In this document: piece after piece, positions 26,133 to 34,246 of the stretch
How the letters are laid out: every line of letters begins with the position of its first letter
How positions within the stretch are numbered: position 1 is the first letter of the stretch
DNA from: Pseudofrankia coriaricola
GTDB lineage: Bacteria; Actinomycetota; Actinomycetes; Frankiales; Frankiaceae
NCBI RefSeq assembly: GCF_001854805.1
Contig: NZ_MBLO01000001.1
Location: 51,780-115,779 of the forward strand
Length of the DNA stretch: 64,000 bases
Direction of reading: 5' to 3'
Translations under genes and position numbers: made by a program
Notes under the pieces: model-generated
What the model saw: only the letters and a program-made list of their open reading frames with translations
Told to the model about the DNA's origin: nothing
Database searches by the model: none

Positions 26133-27656
26133 GTGACCGGTCAGACTTGGCTGTGGACGCCGCCACGGCCGACCCCTGCTCCCGTCGGCGTCGGCCAGCT
26201 GCTTCGCGCCTACCGGCAGGCGCACGGCCTCACCCAGCAGCAACTAGCTGACCAGCTGGGTTTCGACCAGTCGTATGTCTCCAAGGTCGAGAGCGGCCGG
26301 CGGGCGATCCACGACATCTCGACGCTGCGCCACATCGCCCGCCACCTCGACCTCTCGCCCGAGGACGTCGGCCTCGCCCCGGGCACGCTCAGCGACCGGC
26401 GCCGGGACGCCGCGCGGGACGCGTTCACCGAGCAGGCGGCCGCGAGCCAGCGCGCCTGGAGGGTCACCCGGGACACCCTCAACCGCAACCGGATCAAGCT
26501 TGCCAAGGCCGCCTCCGGCCTCTACCCGGAGCCATACCGCCTCTTCTCCGGCCTGCTGGCCAGGCCGGGCTGGATCTGGCCGCGCCCGCTGGACATCGAC
26601 GAGGTCGGGCTGCGCTGGACCGACGACGTCCCCGAGCCGGTCCTCACCGGAGGTGAGCCGGAGACCGACGGCGCCCGTCCGCTGATCGCCGACGGCGGCC
26701 CGTACGTGCGCTACCAGCGCTACACCCGCGCGATGCGCGACCTGGACCGGCCCACCCTGTTCGAGAACAGGCTGAGCTTCCGGCTCGTGGACATCGACTG
26801 CGACGAGGACGCTCCGCGGCGCCTCACCAGCGGCGGGGCGCGGTCCGGCGGCCACGACGCCGGGCGCCCCATGCTCACGTTCGGCCACACCACCTACTTC
26901 GACCCCGTCGACGTCTGCGAGACGGTGGCGCACGAGACCGCCGCCGCGATGATGTCCGGCGGCCTCGCCTGGCCGTCGCTGCCGTTCCGCCGCCGCGTCG
27001 GCGACCCGTTCGACCTGGCCAGCCGGCCGGTGCTGCCGTCGGTCAACACGCTGACCATCCGGGCCGACCGCGACTCGGCGAGCTTCCTGCTGCACCGGCG
27101 CAGCGCCGGGTCGGTGGCCACCGCGGGCGGCGTCTACCACGTCATCCCGGCCGGGGTCTTCCAGCCGTCCGGCATCACCCCGTTCCACCACCGCGCCGAC
27201 TTCGACCTGTGGCGCAACATCATGCGCGAGCTGTCCGAGGAGCTGCTGGGCAACACCGAGCACGACGGCAACTCGTCCGCCCCGATCGACTACGACGCGG
27301 ACGAGCCGTTCCGCACCTTCGACGAGGCGCGGCGCGACGGCCGGGTGCGGGTGTCCTGCTTCGGCGTCGGCGTCGACGCGCTGACCCTGTTCGCCGAGAT
27401 CCTCACCGTCGTCGTCATCGAGGCCGACACGTTCGACGCGCTGTTCGCGGACATGGTGCACAGCAACGCGGAGGGCACCGTCGTCTCCGCGGGGCCGCAC
27501 CGCGCCGTCGCCGATGGCATCCCGTTCACCTACGCCACCCTGCGTAGACTGATCGACAGCGAGCCGCTCGCGCCGGCCGCGGCCGCCTGTCTGGAGCTCG
27601 CCTGGCGCCACCGCGAACAGCTGCTGCCGGGGCTTCGGCTTCGAGCGGCGTCCTGA
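26133..27656 (+). CDS. XRE-family HTH protein with C-terminal Nudix-like region
   Basis: About 507 residues. The N-terminus is an XRE helix-turn-helix (LLRAYRQAHGLTQQQLADQL, then FDQSYVSKVESGRRAI, residues about 24-80). The large remainder is conserved in actinobacteria without a named function. Around 345-390 the segment HVIPAGVFQPSG ... WRNIMRELSEELLGN resembles a degenerate Nudix box (Gly turn, then REUxEE-like RELSEELLG). The GTG start has GAGAGGA upstream. It is followed without a gap by the epimerase gene. It may be a ligand-sensing regulator; the ligand is not known. Confidence 0.8.
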   Translation: MTGQTWLWTPPRPTPAPVGVGQLLRAYRQAHGLTQQQLADQLGFDQSYVSKVESGRRAIHDISTLRHIARHLDLSPEDVGLAPGTLSDRRRDAARDAFTEQAAASQRAWRVTRDTLNRNRIKLAKAASGLYPEPYRLFSGLLARPGWIWPRPLDIDEVGLRWTDDVPEPVLTGGEPETDGARPLIADGGPYVRYQRYTRAMRDLDRPTLFENRLSFRLVDIDCDEDAPRRLTSGGARSGGHDAGRPMLTFGHTTYFDPVDVCETVAHETAAAMMSGGLAWPSLPFRRRVGDPFDLASRPVLPSVNTLTIRADRDSASFLLHRRSAGSVATAGGVYHVIPAGVFQPSGITPFHHRADFDLWRNIMRELSEELLGNTEHDGNSSAPIDYDADEPFRTFDEARRDGRVRVSCFGVGVDALTLFAEILTVVVIEADTFDALFADMVHSNAEGTVVSAGPHRAVADGIPFTYATLRRLIDSEPLAPAAAACLELAWRHREQLLPGLRLRAAS

Positions 27657-28718
27657 GTGCCATCTCGCGGGGGACGCTCACGGATCCTGGTCACCGGGGC
27701 TGGCGGGTTCATCGGGGGGGTCGTCGCCGACCTGCTCGCGGCACGGGGGCACCAGGTGACCGCACTGGTCCGCCGTGGCGAGCCGGCCGAGAACATGCCG
27801 GCACTTCGGCGGAGCATCGAGGTCGTCGTGGCCGACCTGCTCGACCCGCGCTCGCTGGCCGAGGCGGGCCTGGACCGAGGCTTTGACGGGGTCTGTCACC
27901 TGGCGGCCCTGACCCGGGTGCGCCAGTCGCGTGACGAGCCGCTGCGCTACTTCGAGACCAACGTGACCGGGACGGTCAACCTGCTCGTGGCGCTCGACCG
28001 CGGCGTCGTGGTGGGCGGGCCGCGCCCGGTGGTGGTATTCGGCTCGACCGGCACGGTCTACGGCGACCCCGGCCTGGCCCCGGTCCCGGAGTCCCAGCCG
28101 CCGGAGCCGGTGCACCCGTATGCCGCCTCGAAACTCGCGGCCGAGCACGCGATCGCCCACCAGGCGGCCACCGGCCGGATCGGCGCCGTCGTGCTGCGTT
28201 CGTTCAACGTGTCCGGCGGTGTGCCGGGGCATGTCGACCGCGACACGACCAGGATCATCCCGGCCGCGCTGCTGGTCGCCGCGGGCCGGACGGACACCTT
28301 CCGGATCAACGGTGACGGGCGGGCGCTGCGCGAGTACGTGCATGTACGCGACGTCGCCGAGGCGTACGCGCTGGCGCTGGCGGCCGTCCCGCCCGGCGAG
28401 CGACGCGTCTACAACGTGGGCGGCGGGGCGGGCGTGTCCGTCAACGAGGTGCTCGCCACCGTGGAGCGGGTGACCGGGCGGCCGGTACGCCGGGAGTTCG
28501 GCCCGCCGGTGACCGAGCCGCGGGCCCTGGTGGTCGACAGCGATCGGATCCGCGCCGAGCTGGGCTGGCAGCCCCGCCACTCGAAGCTCGACCAGATCAT
28601 CGCCGACGCGTGGCGATGGTCGCTCCTGCACAACCCGTTAGACGGCGGTGGTGTAGGGGGCGACGTGGGCGGCGCGACGGGCGCCCACACCGATGTGAGA
28701 AGAACCGCACCGCTATGA
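27657..28718 (+). CDS. NAD-dependent epimerase/dehydratase (GalE-like)
   Basis: A 353-residue extended SDR. ILVTGAGGFIGGVVADLLAA binds NAD; the catalytic Ser/Thr lies in VFGSTGTVYGDPG and the YxxxK pair in HPYAASKLAAEHA (about residue 157). GDGRALREYVHVRDVAEAYA is typical of UDP-glucose 4-epimerase-like enzymes that modify nucleotide sugars. The GTG start follows directly on the stop of the XRE gene, so the two are probably co-expressed. The Gly-rich end after about residue 330 is not conserved. The exact sugar substrate is unknown. Confidence 0.88.
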   Translation: MPSRGGRSRILVTGAGGFIGGVVADLLAARGHQVTALVRRGEPAENMPALRRSIEVVVADLLDPRSLAEAGLDRGFDGVCHLAALTRVRQSRDEPLRYFETNVTGTVNLLVALDRGVVVGGPRPVVVFGSTGTVYGDPGLAPVPESQPPEPVHPYAASKLAAEHAIAHQAATGRIGAVVLRSFNVSGGVPGHVDRDTTRIIPAALLVAAGRTDTFRINGDGRALREYVHVRDVAEAYALALAAVPPGERRVYNVGGGAGVSVNEVLATVERVTGRPVRREFGPPVTEPRALVVDSDRIRAELGWQPRHSKLDQIIADAWRWSLLHNPLDGGGVGGDVGGATGAHTDVRRTAPL

Positions 28719-28795
28719 CGTCAGGGCCTTGGACCGTCGCCCTCGGCCGCCGGAACCCTGGAAAGGTCGTTGTCGTCGCGACGGAAGCGAGGCCC

Positions 28796-29155
28796 ATGAC
28801 CAGCTGCCTCTGGAAGCACGCGGAAGGTCACGATCCAGTGCCTGCCGCCCGAGTGAGCCGTCCGTACCACGTCTACGACCACGAAGGAGAGCACCTCGGC
28901 TCCTTCACCGCCTGGGAGACCGCCCACGAGTGGGCGCACCTCCAGGTGGCCCTGAGCGCGCTGCCCGCGCCGCTCGAGGTCGAGGACCGCCGCCGCCACA
29001 GTCGCCGCCGGGTCTGGGCCGACTACTGCGCGCCCTTCCCCGCGCCGGCCGAGACGGCGGGCACCGCCAACACCATCGACGATGACGACGCACCGCGTGC
29101 CACCGCCGCCACCGCCTTCGCGTTCGCCCCGCCGCACCCCCGCCACCCCAGCTGA
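28796..29155 (+). CDS. Hypothetical protein, about 119 aa
   Basis: Not a recognised family. ATG at 28796 with GAGG close upstream (GCGAGGCCC). The N-terminal half reads SRPYHVYDHEGEHLGSFTAW then ETAHEWAHLQVALSALPAPL, giving a compact beta-alpha segment that could be a small fold. The rest is basic, then Ala/Pro/His-rich and probably disordered. Codon use matches its neighbours, and a hairpin follows the stop at once. Confidence 0.55.
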   Translation: MTSCLWKHAEGHDPVPAARVSRPYHVYDHEGEHLGSFTAWETAHEWAHLQVALSALPAPLEVEDRRRHSRRRVWADYCAPFPAPAETAGTANTIDDDDAPRATAATAFAFAPPHPRHPS

Positions 29156-29159
29156 CGCG

Positions 29160-29185
29160 GACGGTCCGTGACCTCCCGGACCGTC
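29160..29185 (+). terminator. Hairpin after the 28796-29155 gene
   Basis: GACGGTCCG and CGGACCGTC pair perfectly around an 8-base loop, starting five bases after the stop codon. There is no T-run, as is common in high-GC actinobacteria. The rest of the interval to 29484 holds no supported gene; an AT-richer patch near 29348-29372 may include the promoter of the following operon. Confidence 0.6.
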
Positions 29186-29484
29186 TCCGCGGGGCCGCGG
29201 CGAGGACGGCCACGGGGGGCGGGCCCGGCAGGAGATCGCACAGCGTCATGAAGACGACCGGTTCCGGCGAAGTCGCTGGTCGGCAGGCGGAGCAGTCGTA
29301 TACGCGATTCCGCTCGACCACCCCCATGGGCACACGTCGCCACCTCCGCACACTAATCTGGCGTCTAATGGCTGGCGATCTCCCCGGCGCGCGTGTCCGC
29401 GTGTCGCTATGTGGGTCGCCTTGGCGGAGGACCGGCGGACTGTCCCGCCCGGCTTCCGGATGAACACGTTCCTGGGGGAACAAG

Positions 29485-30048
29485 GTGGACGAACAGAGCT
29501 CTGGCGCGACGGAGTCGCGAACCACCTCGCGGCTGGTGGTGGACGTCGTCCGGGCGCTACGAGGCTGGGTGGTGATCGCGGCGGGCGCCGTCCTGCTGCT
29601 CAGCTGCTACCTGGGGGTCTCGGGCGAGACCGACCCGGGGCTCCAGCTGCCCTACGTGGTCTCCGGCGGGTTCGGTGGGCTGGCCCTTGTGCTCGTCGGC
29701 AGTGGCCTGCTGATCGCCGACCGGCTGGAGTCGACGCAGGCCAGCCGCGCGACGGCCGCTGCGGGGCGCCTCGCCACGCAGGTCGACGACCTGCACGCCC
29801 TGGTGGTCGCCGCCGCGAACGCCGCCCCGGCGGCGCCCTCGAGCGCGCCCACGGCGGCGCCAGCCGTCCAGTCGCCGGCACAGGCGGCCGACGACGGCTC
29901 GGTCTACGCGGTGCCAGGCGGGCGCACCTTCCACCGGCCCGGCTGCGAGCTGCTGGCGGGTAAGGCCGCCCAGCGGGTCGAGGCGTCGCAGGTGACCGGG
30001 CGGGGCCTCTCGCCGTGCTCGGTCTGCGCGCCGATCCTGGTCGGCTAA
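29485..30048 (+). CDS. Membrane protein with C-terminal His-Cys zinc-ribbon-like motif
   Basis: A 187-residue protein. Two hydrophobic segments (WVVIAAGAVLLLSCYLGV and YVVSGGFGGLALVLVGSGLL) lie near the N-terminus, followed by a helical stretch and an Ala/Pro linker. The end contains FHRPGCELL ... LSPCSVC, a possible H-x3-C ... C-x2-C metal site, similar in spacing to small Ada-like zinc modules. The stop lies three bases before the fused permease gene, so it belongs to the same operon as the ABC importer. A role in assembly or regulation of the importer is inference. Confidence 0.7.
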   Translation: MDEQSSGATESRTTSRLVVDVVRALRGWVVIAAGAVLLLSCYLGVSGETDPGLQLPYVVSGGFGGLALVLVGSGLLIADRLESTQASRATAAAGRLATQVDDLHALVVAAANAAPAAPSSAPTAAPAVQSPAQAADDGSVYAVPGGRTFHRPGCELLAGKAAQRVEASQVTGRGLSPCSVCAPILVG

Positions 30049-30051
30049 CCG

Positions 30052-32382
30052 ATGATCAGCGTCGACCTGGCGATCGCCGGCCTCGCCATCGGCGCGATCG
30101 CCGCGCTGTCCGGCATCGGCCTGCTGGTCACCTACCGCACCAACGGCGTCCTGAACCTCGCCCAGGGCGGCATCGCGGCCCTGGTCGCCTACGTGTACCG
30201 GCAGATGGCGGTCGAGTGGGGCCTGCCCAAGTGGCTCTCGGCCGTGATCGCGCTCGCCATCCTGTCGCCCCTGCTCGGCCTGCTGCTGGAGCGGTTCGTC
30301 TTCCGTCCGCTCGCCCGGCGGCGCGCCTCCGCCGCCGAGTCACTGGTCGCGAGCCTCGGCGTGCTGGTGCTGACGCTGGGCATGTGCGCCGGCATCTGGG
30401 GGCTCGGCTCCAAGAACGACACCCCGCCGTTGTTCCCGAACAAGTCGGTCGGGATCAGCGGGCACCGCATCGGTGTCGACACGATCAGCACGCTCGTCCT
30501 CATCGTCGTCTGCTGTGTCGCGCTCGGGGTGGTGCAGAACCGCACCAAGTTCGGCCGGCAGATGCGGGCCGTCGTCGACGACCGCCAGCTCGCGGAGCTG
30601 TCCTCGGTGCCGGCCGACCGGGTCGCCGCCGTCGGCTGGGCGTTCGGCACGACGCTCGCGGGGTTCACCGGCGTGCTGCTCGCGCCCCGGCTGCAGCTCT
30701 CCCCGTACGGGCTGTCGCTCGTCGTGCTGGAGACGTTCGCCGTCGTCGTCGCCGCGCGCCTCGCGAGCCTGCCGATCGCCGTGTTCGCGGGCCTCGCGAT
30801 CGGCATCCTGCAGAGCGAGCTGACCCAGTTCAAGGTGGACGGCCAGTTCGCGGACGTCTACCGCTCGCTCGAGTCGAACCTCTTCGTCGTCGCCCTGCTG
30901 GTGCTGCTGCTGGCCATTCCGAAGCTGCGGGAGCTGGGTGACGCCGGCTCGGCCGGCCGGTTCTCCAGCCGTGGCGCACCCGACGCGGCGGGCACGGTCG
31001 AGGAACGCAGCAAGGACCTGGTCTGGAAGCTCGCGGGCTTCATCATGCTGCTCGCGCCGCTGCTGTTCCGGCCAGCCGACCTGCGCTCGGCCTTCGACGT
31101 CCCGGCCGTCGCCCTGATCCTGTTGTCGATGGTGATCGTCACCGGTTACAGCGGGCAGGTGTCACTCGGGGTCGCCGGCTACGCGGGCCTTGGCGCGCTG
31201 TTCTCGCTGAAGCTGGCGAACGGCGACTTTCTCGGCCTGCCGAGGCTGCCGGGGCTGCTCGCGATCCTGGTCGGCGCGATCCTCGTCGCCCCGGTCGGCC
31301 TGATCACCGGTTACCCGGCGATCCGCCGGCGAGGCCTCACCCTCGCGCTGACCACGTTCGCCGTCGGCGCGGTCGTCAGCCAGTTCGTCTTCGAGCAGCC
31401 CAAGTTCTCCAGCGGCCTCTACGTCAACGCGCTGTACCTGGGCGGCTGGCAGCTCAACGACAAGGCGTTCTACATCATCGAGCTGGTCGGTCTGGGCCTC
31501 GGCCTGCTCGCCGTGCGCAGCCTGCACCGCGGCCGGCTGGGCCGCGCGCTGCTCGCGGTGCGCGACAACAGCGGCGGCGCGGCGGCGGTCGGCGTCGACG
31601 TGCGCAACCTCAAGCTGATCGCGTTCACCATGTCCTCGGTCGTCGCCGGCCTCGGCGGCGCGCTGCTGGTGCAGGGCGCCTCATCGTTCTCGTCGACGAC
31701 CTTCCAGCCGATCCAGAGCCTGCTGTGGTTCACCGCGATGGTGGTGTTCGGCGCGGACAGCGCGGTCGGCGCGATCATCGGCGCATCCCTGATCGTCGCG
31801 ATCGACGTGCTCGCCCCGTCCGGCTCGTCGACGCTGGCGATCGGCATCCTCGCGCTCTCGCTGAGCTGGCTGCCCGGCGGCCTCGCCTCGGCGGTCCGCG
31901 GCCTGGTGCGGTTCGTGGCGCAGCGCCTCGCCGACCAGTTCGTCGAGCCCGAGGAGCTGCCCCGCCCCACGCGGCGGACGCCGGTCCCGGCGGGCCTCGG
32001 CGCGGCGATTCCCCGCCCCGCCGTACCGGCCGACGCGGCGACCTGGGCCTCCCAGCAGACCTCCCGGATGGGCGACGCCGATCCGGCTGGAGCCTCCGCC
32101 ACGGCCCCGGCGGCCGTCTGGGTCAGTGGCCCGCTGGCCGCCGGCACGACGGGCATCGAGGCCGCCGAGCGGGTGGCGGCCGAGCGCGGGCTTACGCTCA
32201 CCTCGTTCGGCCGGGCACTGCTCGGCACGCTGGGCGCGGGGGCCACGGGCGCAGCCGACCTGATCCCCGCGCCGGCCGCCGGCCAGGTCACGCCGAGCGG
32301 TTCCCGCCCGGCCGCCGGCCAGCCAGCGGGCTCCGTGCCGGCCGCCTCGAGCAGCAACCACCTGGAAGGAGGCCGGCGGTGA
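30052..32382 (+). CDS. Fused branched-chain amino acid ABC permease (LivH-LivM)
   Basis: A 776-residue permease. Residues 1 to about 295 form a LivH domain (YRTNGVLNLAQGGIAALVAY, then a TM core ending LLLAIPKLRELG). About 325-640 form a LivM domain (VTGYSGQVSLGVAGYAGLGA and LLAVRDNSGGAAAVGVDVRN, the coupling loop). In most importers these are separate genes; here one chain would carry both. The last 130 residues are Pro/Ala-rich, probably cytoplasmic and disordered. The livG GTG overlaps the stop (GTGA). Substrates of this family include branched amino acids, amides and urea; the substrate cannot be chosen from sequence. Confidence 0.9.
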   Translation: MISVDLAIAGLAIGAIAALSGIGLLVTYRTNGVLNLAQGGIAALVAYVYRQMAVEWGLPKWLSAVIALAILSPLLGLLLERFVFRPLARRRASAAESLVASLGVLVLTLGMCAGIWGLGSKNDTPPLFPNKSVGISGHRIGVDTISTLVLIVVCCVALGVVQNRTKFGRQMRAVVDDRQLAELSSVPADRVAAVGWAFGTTLAGFTGVLLAPRLQLSPYGLSLVVLETFAVVVAARLASLPIAVFAGLAIGILQSELTQFKVDGQFADVYRSLESNLFVVALLVLLLAIPKLRELGDAGSAGRFSSRGAPDAAGTVEERSKDLVWKLAGFIMLLAPLLFRPADLRSAFDVPAVALILLSMVIVTGYSGQVSLGVAGYAGLGALFSLKLANGDFLGLPRLPGLLAILVGAILVAPVGLITGYPAIRRRGLTLALTTFAVGAVVSQFVFEQPKFSSGLYVNALYLGGWQLNDKAFYIIELVGLGLGLLAVRSLHRGRLGRALLAVRDNSGGAAAVGVDVRNLKLIAFTMSSVVAGLGGALLVQGASSFSSTTFQPIQSLLWFTAMVVFGADSAVGAIIGASLIVAIDVLAPSGSSTLAIGILALSLSWLPGGLASAVRGLVRFVAQRLADQFVEPEELPRPTRRTPVPAGLGAAIPRPAVPADAATWASQQTSRMGDADPAGASATAPAAVWVSGPLAAGTTGIEAAERVAAERGLTLTSFGRALLGTLGAGATGAADLIPAPAAGQVTPSGSRPAAGQPAGSVPAASSSNHLEGGRR

Positions 32383-33143
32383 GCCGCGCCGAACTACGCG
32401 CCGTCGGCCTCGTCCGCCGCTACGGCGGGCTCACCGCCGTCGACCACGTCGACATGTCCGCGCCGCCCGGGCTGATCACCGGGCTGATCGGTCCGAACGG
32501 TGCCGGCAAGTCGACGGTGTTCAGCCTCCTCACCGGCGTCGAGCAGCCCGACGAGGGCGCCGTGATGCTCGGCGACCGCGACATCACCAAGCTGCGCCCC
32601 GACAAGCGTTCCCGGCTGGGGCTGGTGCAGACGTTCCAGGTGCCGTCGCTGTTCACCAGCATGACCGTGCGGGACAACCTGCTGGTCGGCGTCGAGAACC
32701 GCCGCCGGGACTATGCCGGCGGCCTGTTCGGCCGCGGCATACGCGGCAACGCGCGGCACGACGAGGTCGTCGACGAGATGCTGGCATCCCTCGGCCTGAC
32801 CGACGTGGCCAACGTGATCACCGGGTCGCTGCCCACGGGAGCGCTGCGGCTGGCCGAGTGCGCCAGGGCGCTGTGCACCCATCCGGACGTGCTGCTGCTC
32901 GACGAGCCGGCCAGCGGCCTCGACGCCGCCGAGACCGAGCGGTTCTCCCAGCTGCTGCGCCGGATCGCCGCCAACGGTGTGGCGATCGTGCTCGTCGACC
33001 ACGACGTCGACCTCGTGTTCACCGTGTGCGACCAGGTCTACGCGATGGTCGGCGGCAGGGTCGTCGCCCACGGCAGCCCGGCGGCGGTCCGCGCCGACCC
33101 GACCGTCCAGTCCGTCTACCTCGCGCAGGGAACGAAGGCATGA
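32379..33143 (+). CDS. Branched-chain amino acid ABC transporter ATPase (LivG-like)
   Basis: A 254-residue ATPase. Walker A is GPNGAGKST and Walker B VLLLDEPASGLD, with a normal H-loop in LVDHDVDLVF. The signature that usually reads LSYGxQRRLEIARAL is LPTGALRLAECARAL here, so the LSGGQ-type C-loop is degenerate. It starts on a GTG with GGAAGGAGG upstream and overlaps both neighbours (GTGA and ATGA), consistent with a tightly coupled operon with the permease and LivF. Confidence 0.9.
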   Translation: MSRAELRAVGLVRRYGGLTAVDHVDMSAPPGLITGLIGPNGAGKSTVFSLLTGVEQPDEGAVMLGDRDITKLRPDKRSRLGLVQTFQVPSLFTSMTVRDNLLVGVENRRRDYAGGLFGRGIRGNARHDEVVDEMLASLGLTDVANVITGSLPTGALRLAECARALCTHPDVLLLDEPASGLDAAETERFSQLLRRIAANGVAIVLVDHDVDLVFTVCDQVYAMVGGRVVAHGSPAAVRADPTVQSVYLAQGTKA

Positions 33144-33913
33144 CCGCTCCGGATTCATCGTCCGCCGCCATCGCGGCCGGCTCGTCCGCCAGCGCGCTGG
33201 CGGCCGCCGCCGCGGCGGCGCGCGCGGGCGGCGCCCCGGCCCCTGACGGCATCGAGCTGCGGCTGTCAGGTGCCCGCGCCGGCTACGGCGTCGTCGAGGT
33301 GCTGCATGGCCTCGACCTCGTCATCCCGTCCGGCAAGGTGACCGCGCTGCTCGGTGTCAACGGTGCCGGCAAGAGCACGACGCTTCGGGTGCTCGCCGGG
33401 CTGGTGCCTCTGCGCAGCGGCACGCTCACCTGGCGCGACCAGGTCATCACCAAGATGTCCACGGTCGACCGGGCACGTCGCGGCCTCCTGCTGGTACCGG
33501 ACGAGCGGGCCGTGTTCGCGAGCCTCTCGGTACGCGACAACCTGCTCGTCGTCGCCGAGGCCACCGGGCACCCGGACATCACGCCGGCGCTGGAGGCGTT
33601 CCCGAAGCTGCGTGACCGGCTGCCCCAGCGAGCCGGCTCCATGTCGGGCGGCGAGCGACGCATGCTCGCGCTCGCTCGCGCCCTCCTCGCCCGCCCGAGT
33701 GTGCTGATGGTCGACGAGCTCTCGCTGGGCCTGTCGCCGAAGGTGGCCGCCGAGCTGTTCGAGTGGCTCTCGACCGTCGCCGCGACCGGTACCACGGTCA
33801 TCCTGGCCGACCAGTACACCGACGCCGCGCTCGGCATGGCGGACCTCGCCTACGTCCTGCACCGCGGCGAGCGCTCCTTCGTCGGCGACCCCGCGGAGCT
33901 CGCGCACGCCTAA
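33140..33913 (+). CDS. Branched-chain amino acid ABC transporter ATPase (LivF-like)
   Basis: A 257-residue ATPase with an Ala/Ser-rich N-terminal extension (to about residue 33). Walker A is GVNGAGKST, the signature MSGGERRMLALARAL is intact, and Walker B is VLMVDELSLGLSP. The H-loop position reads ILADQYTDAA, as in LivF proteins, where Gln often replaces His. ATG overlaps the livG stop (ATGA). It pairs with LivG under the fused permease. A dispersed repeat begins right after its TAA. Confidence 0.92.
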   Translation: MTAPDSSSAAIAAGSSASALAAAAAAARAGGAPAPDGIELRLSGARAGYGVVEVLHGLDLVIPSGKVTALLGVNGAGKSTTLRVLAGLVPLRSGTLTWRDQVITKMSTVDRARRGLLLVPDERAVFASLSVRDNLLVVAEATGHPDITPALEAFPKLRDRLPQRAGSMSGGERRMLALARALLARPSVLMVDELSLGLSPKVAAELFEWLSTVAATGTTVILADQYTDAALGMADLAYVLHRGERSFVGDPAELAHA

Positions 33914-34090
33914 GGCGCTCCCGTTGCCGGACGCTCCGCGCCCGCAACCGGGCGGCGCCCTCGGGCGCTGAGCGCCCTCGCACGTGGTTCCGGGCACAGG
34001 CGTATCACGGTGGCCCGGCTGGGTCCGGGCCGACGACATGGCCGGGTTGGCACCGCGCTGATGCGCCGTCACGAGCTGTGGCCTGGTTTC
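33914..34090 (+). repeat. Dispersed 3' repeat, uninterrupted copy
   Basis: GGCGCTCCCGTTGCCGGACG starts directly after the livF stop and continues through CGCAACCGGGCGGCGCCC, CACGTGGTTCCGGG and GATGCGCCGTCAC. The same blocks in the same order follow the DUF2017 stop (21312 downward, opposite strand), where two 38-bp elements split them. GTTGC/GCAAC and GGCGC/GCGCC can pair, so the first 60 bp may act as a terminator-like hairpin. Confidence 0.75.
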
Positions 34091-34148
34091 GCGGATGACC
34101 TGCCAGGGCCGCGTCACGCTCATCCGCGCGGCCAGATAGCCGAACACC

Positions 34149-34194
34149 AAGGGGCGCTGGCTTCGGCGGCGGTCCGCCGGAGCCAGCGCCCCTT
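34149..34194. terminator. Strong bidirectional terminator between livF and the binding-protein gene
   Basis: AAGGGGCGCTGGCTTCGGCGG at 34149-34169 pairs along its length with 34174-34194 (one G-U pair) around a 4-base CGGT loop, a stem of about 21 bp. It lies between two convergent genes, 53 bp past the end of the minus-strand gene, and ends in short A/T runs on both sides. Confidence 0.85.
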
Positions 34195-34246
34195 GAAGAT
34201 CCCTACAGACGACCCTCGGGGCGCCGTCTGTAGCCGAGTGAAACCG

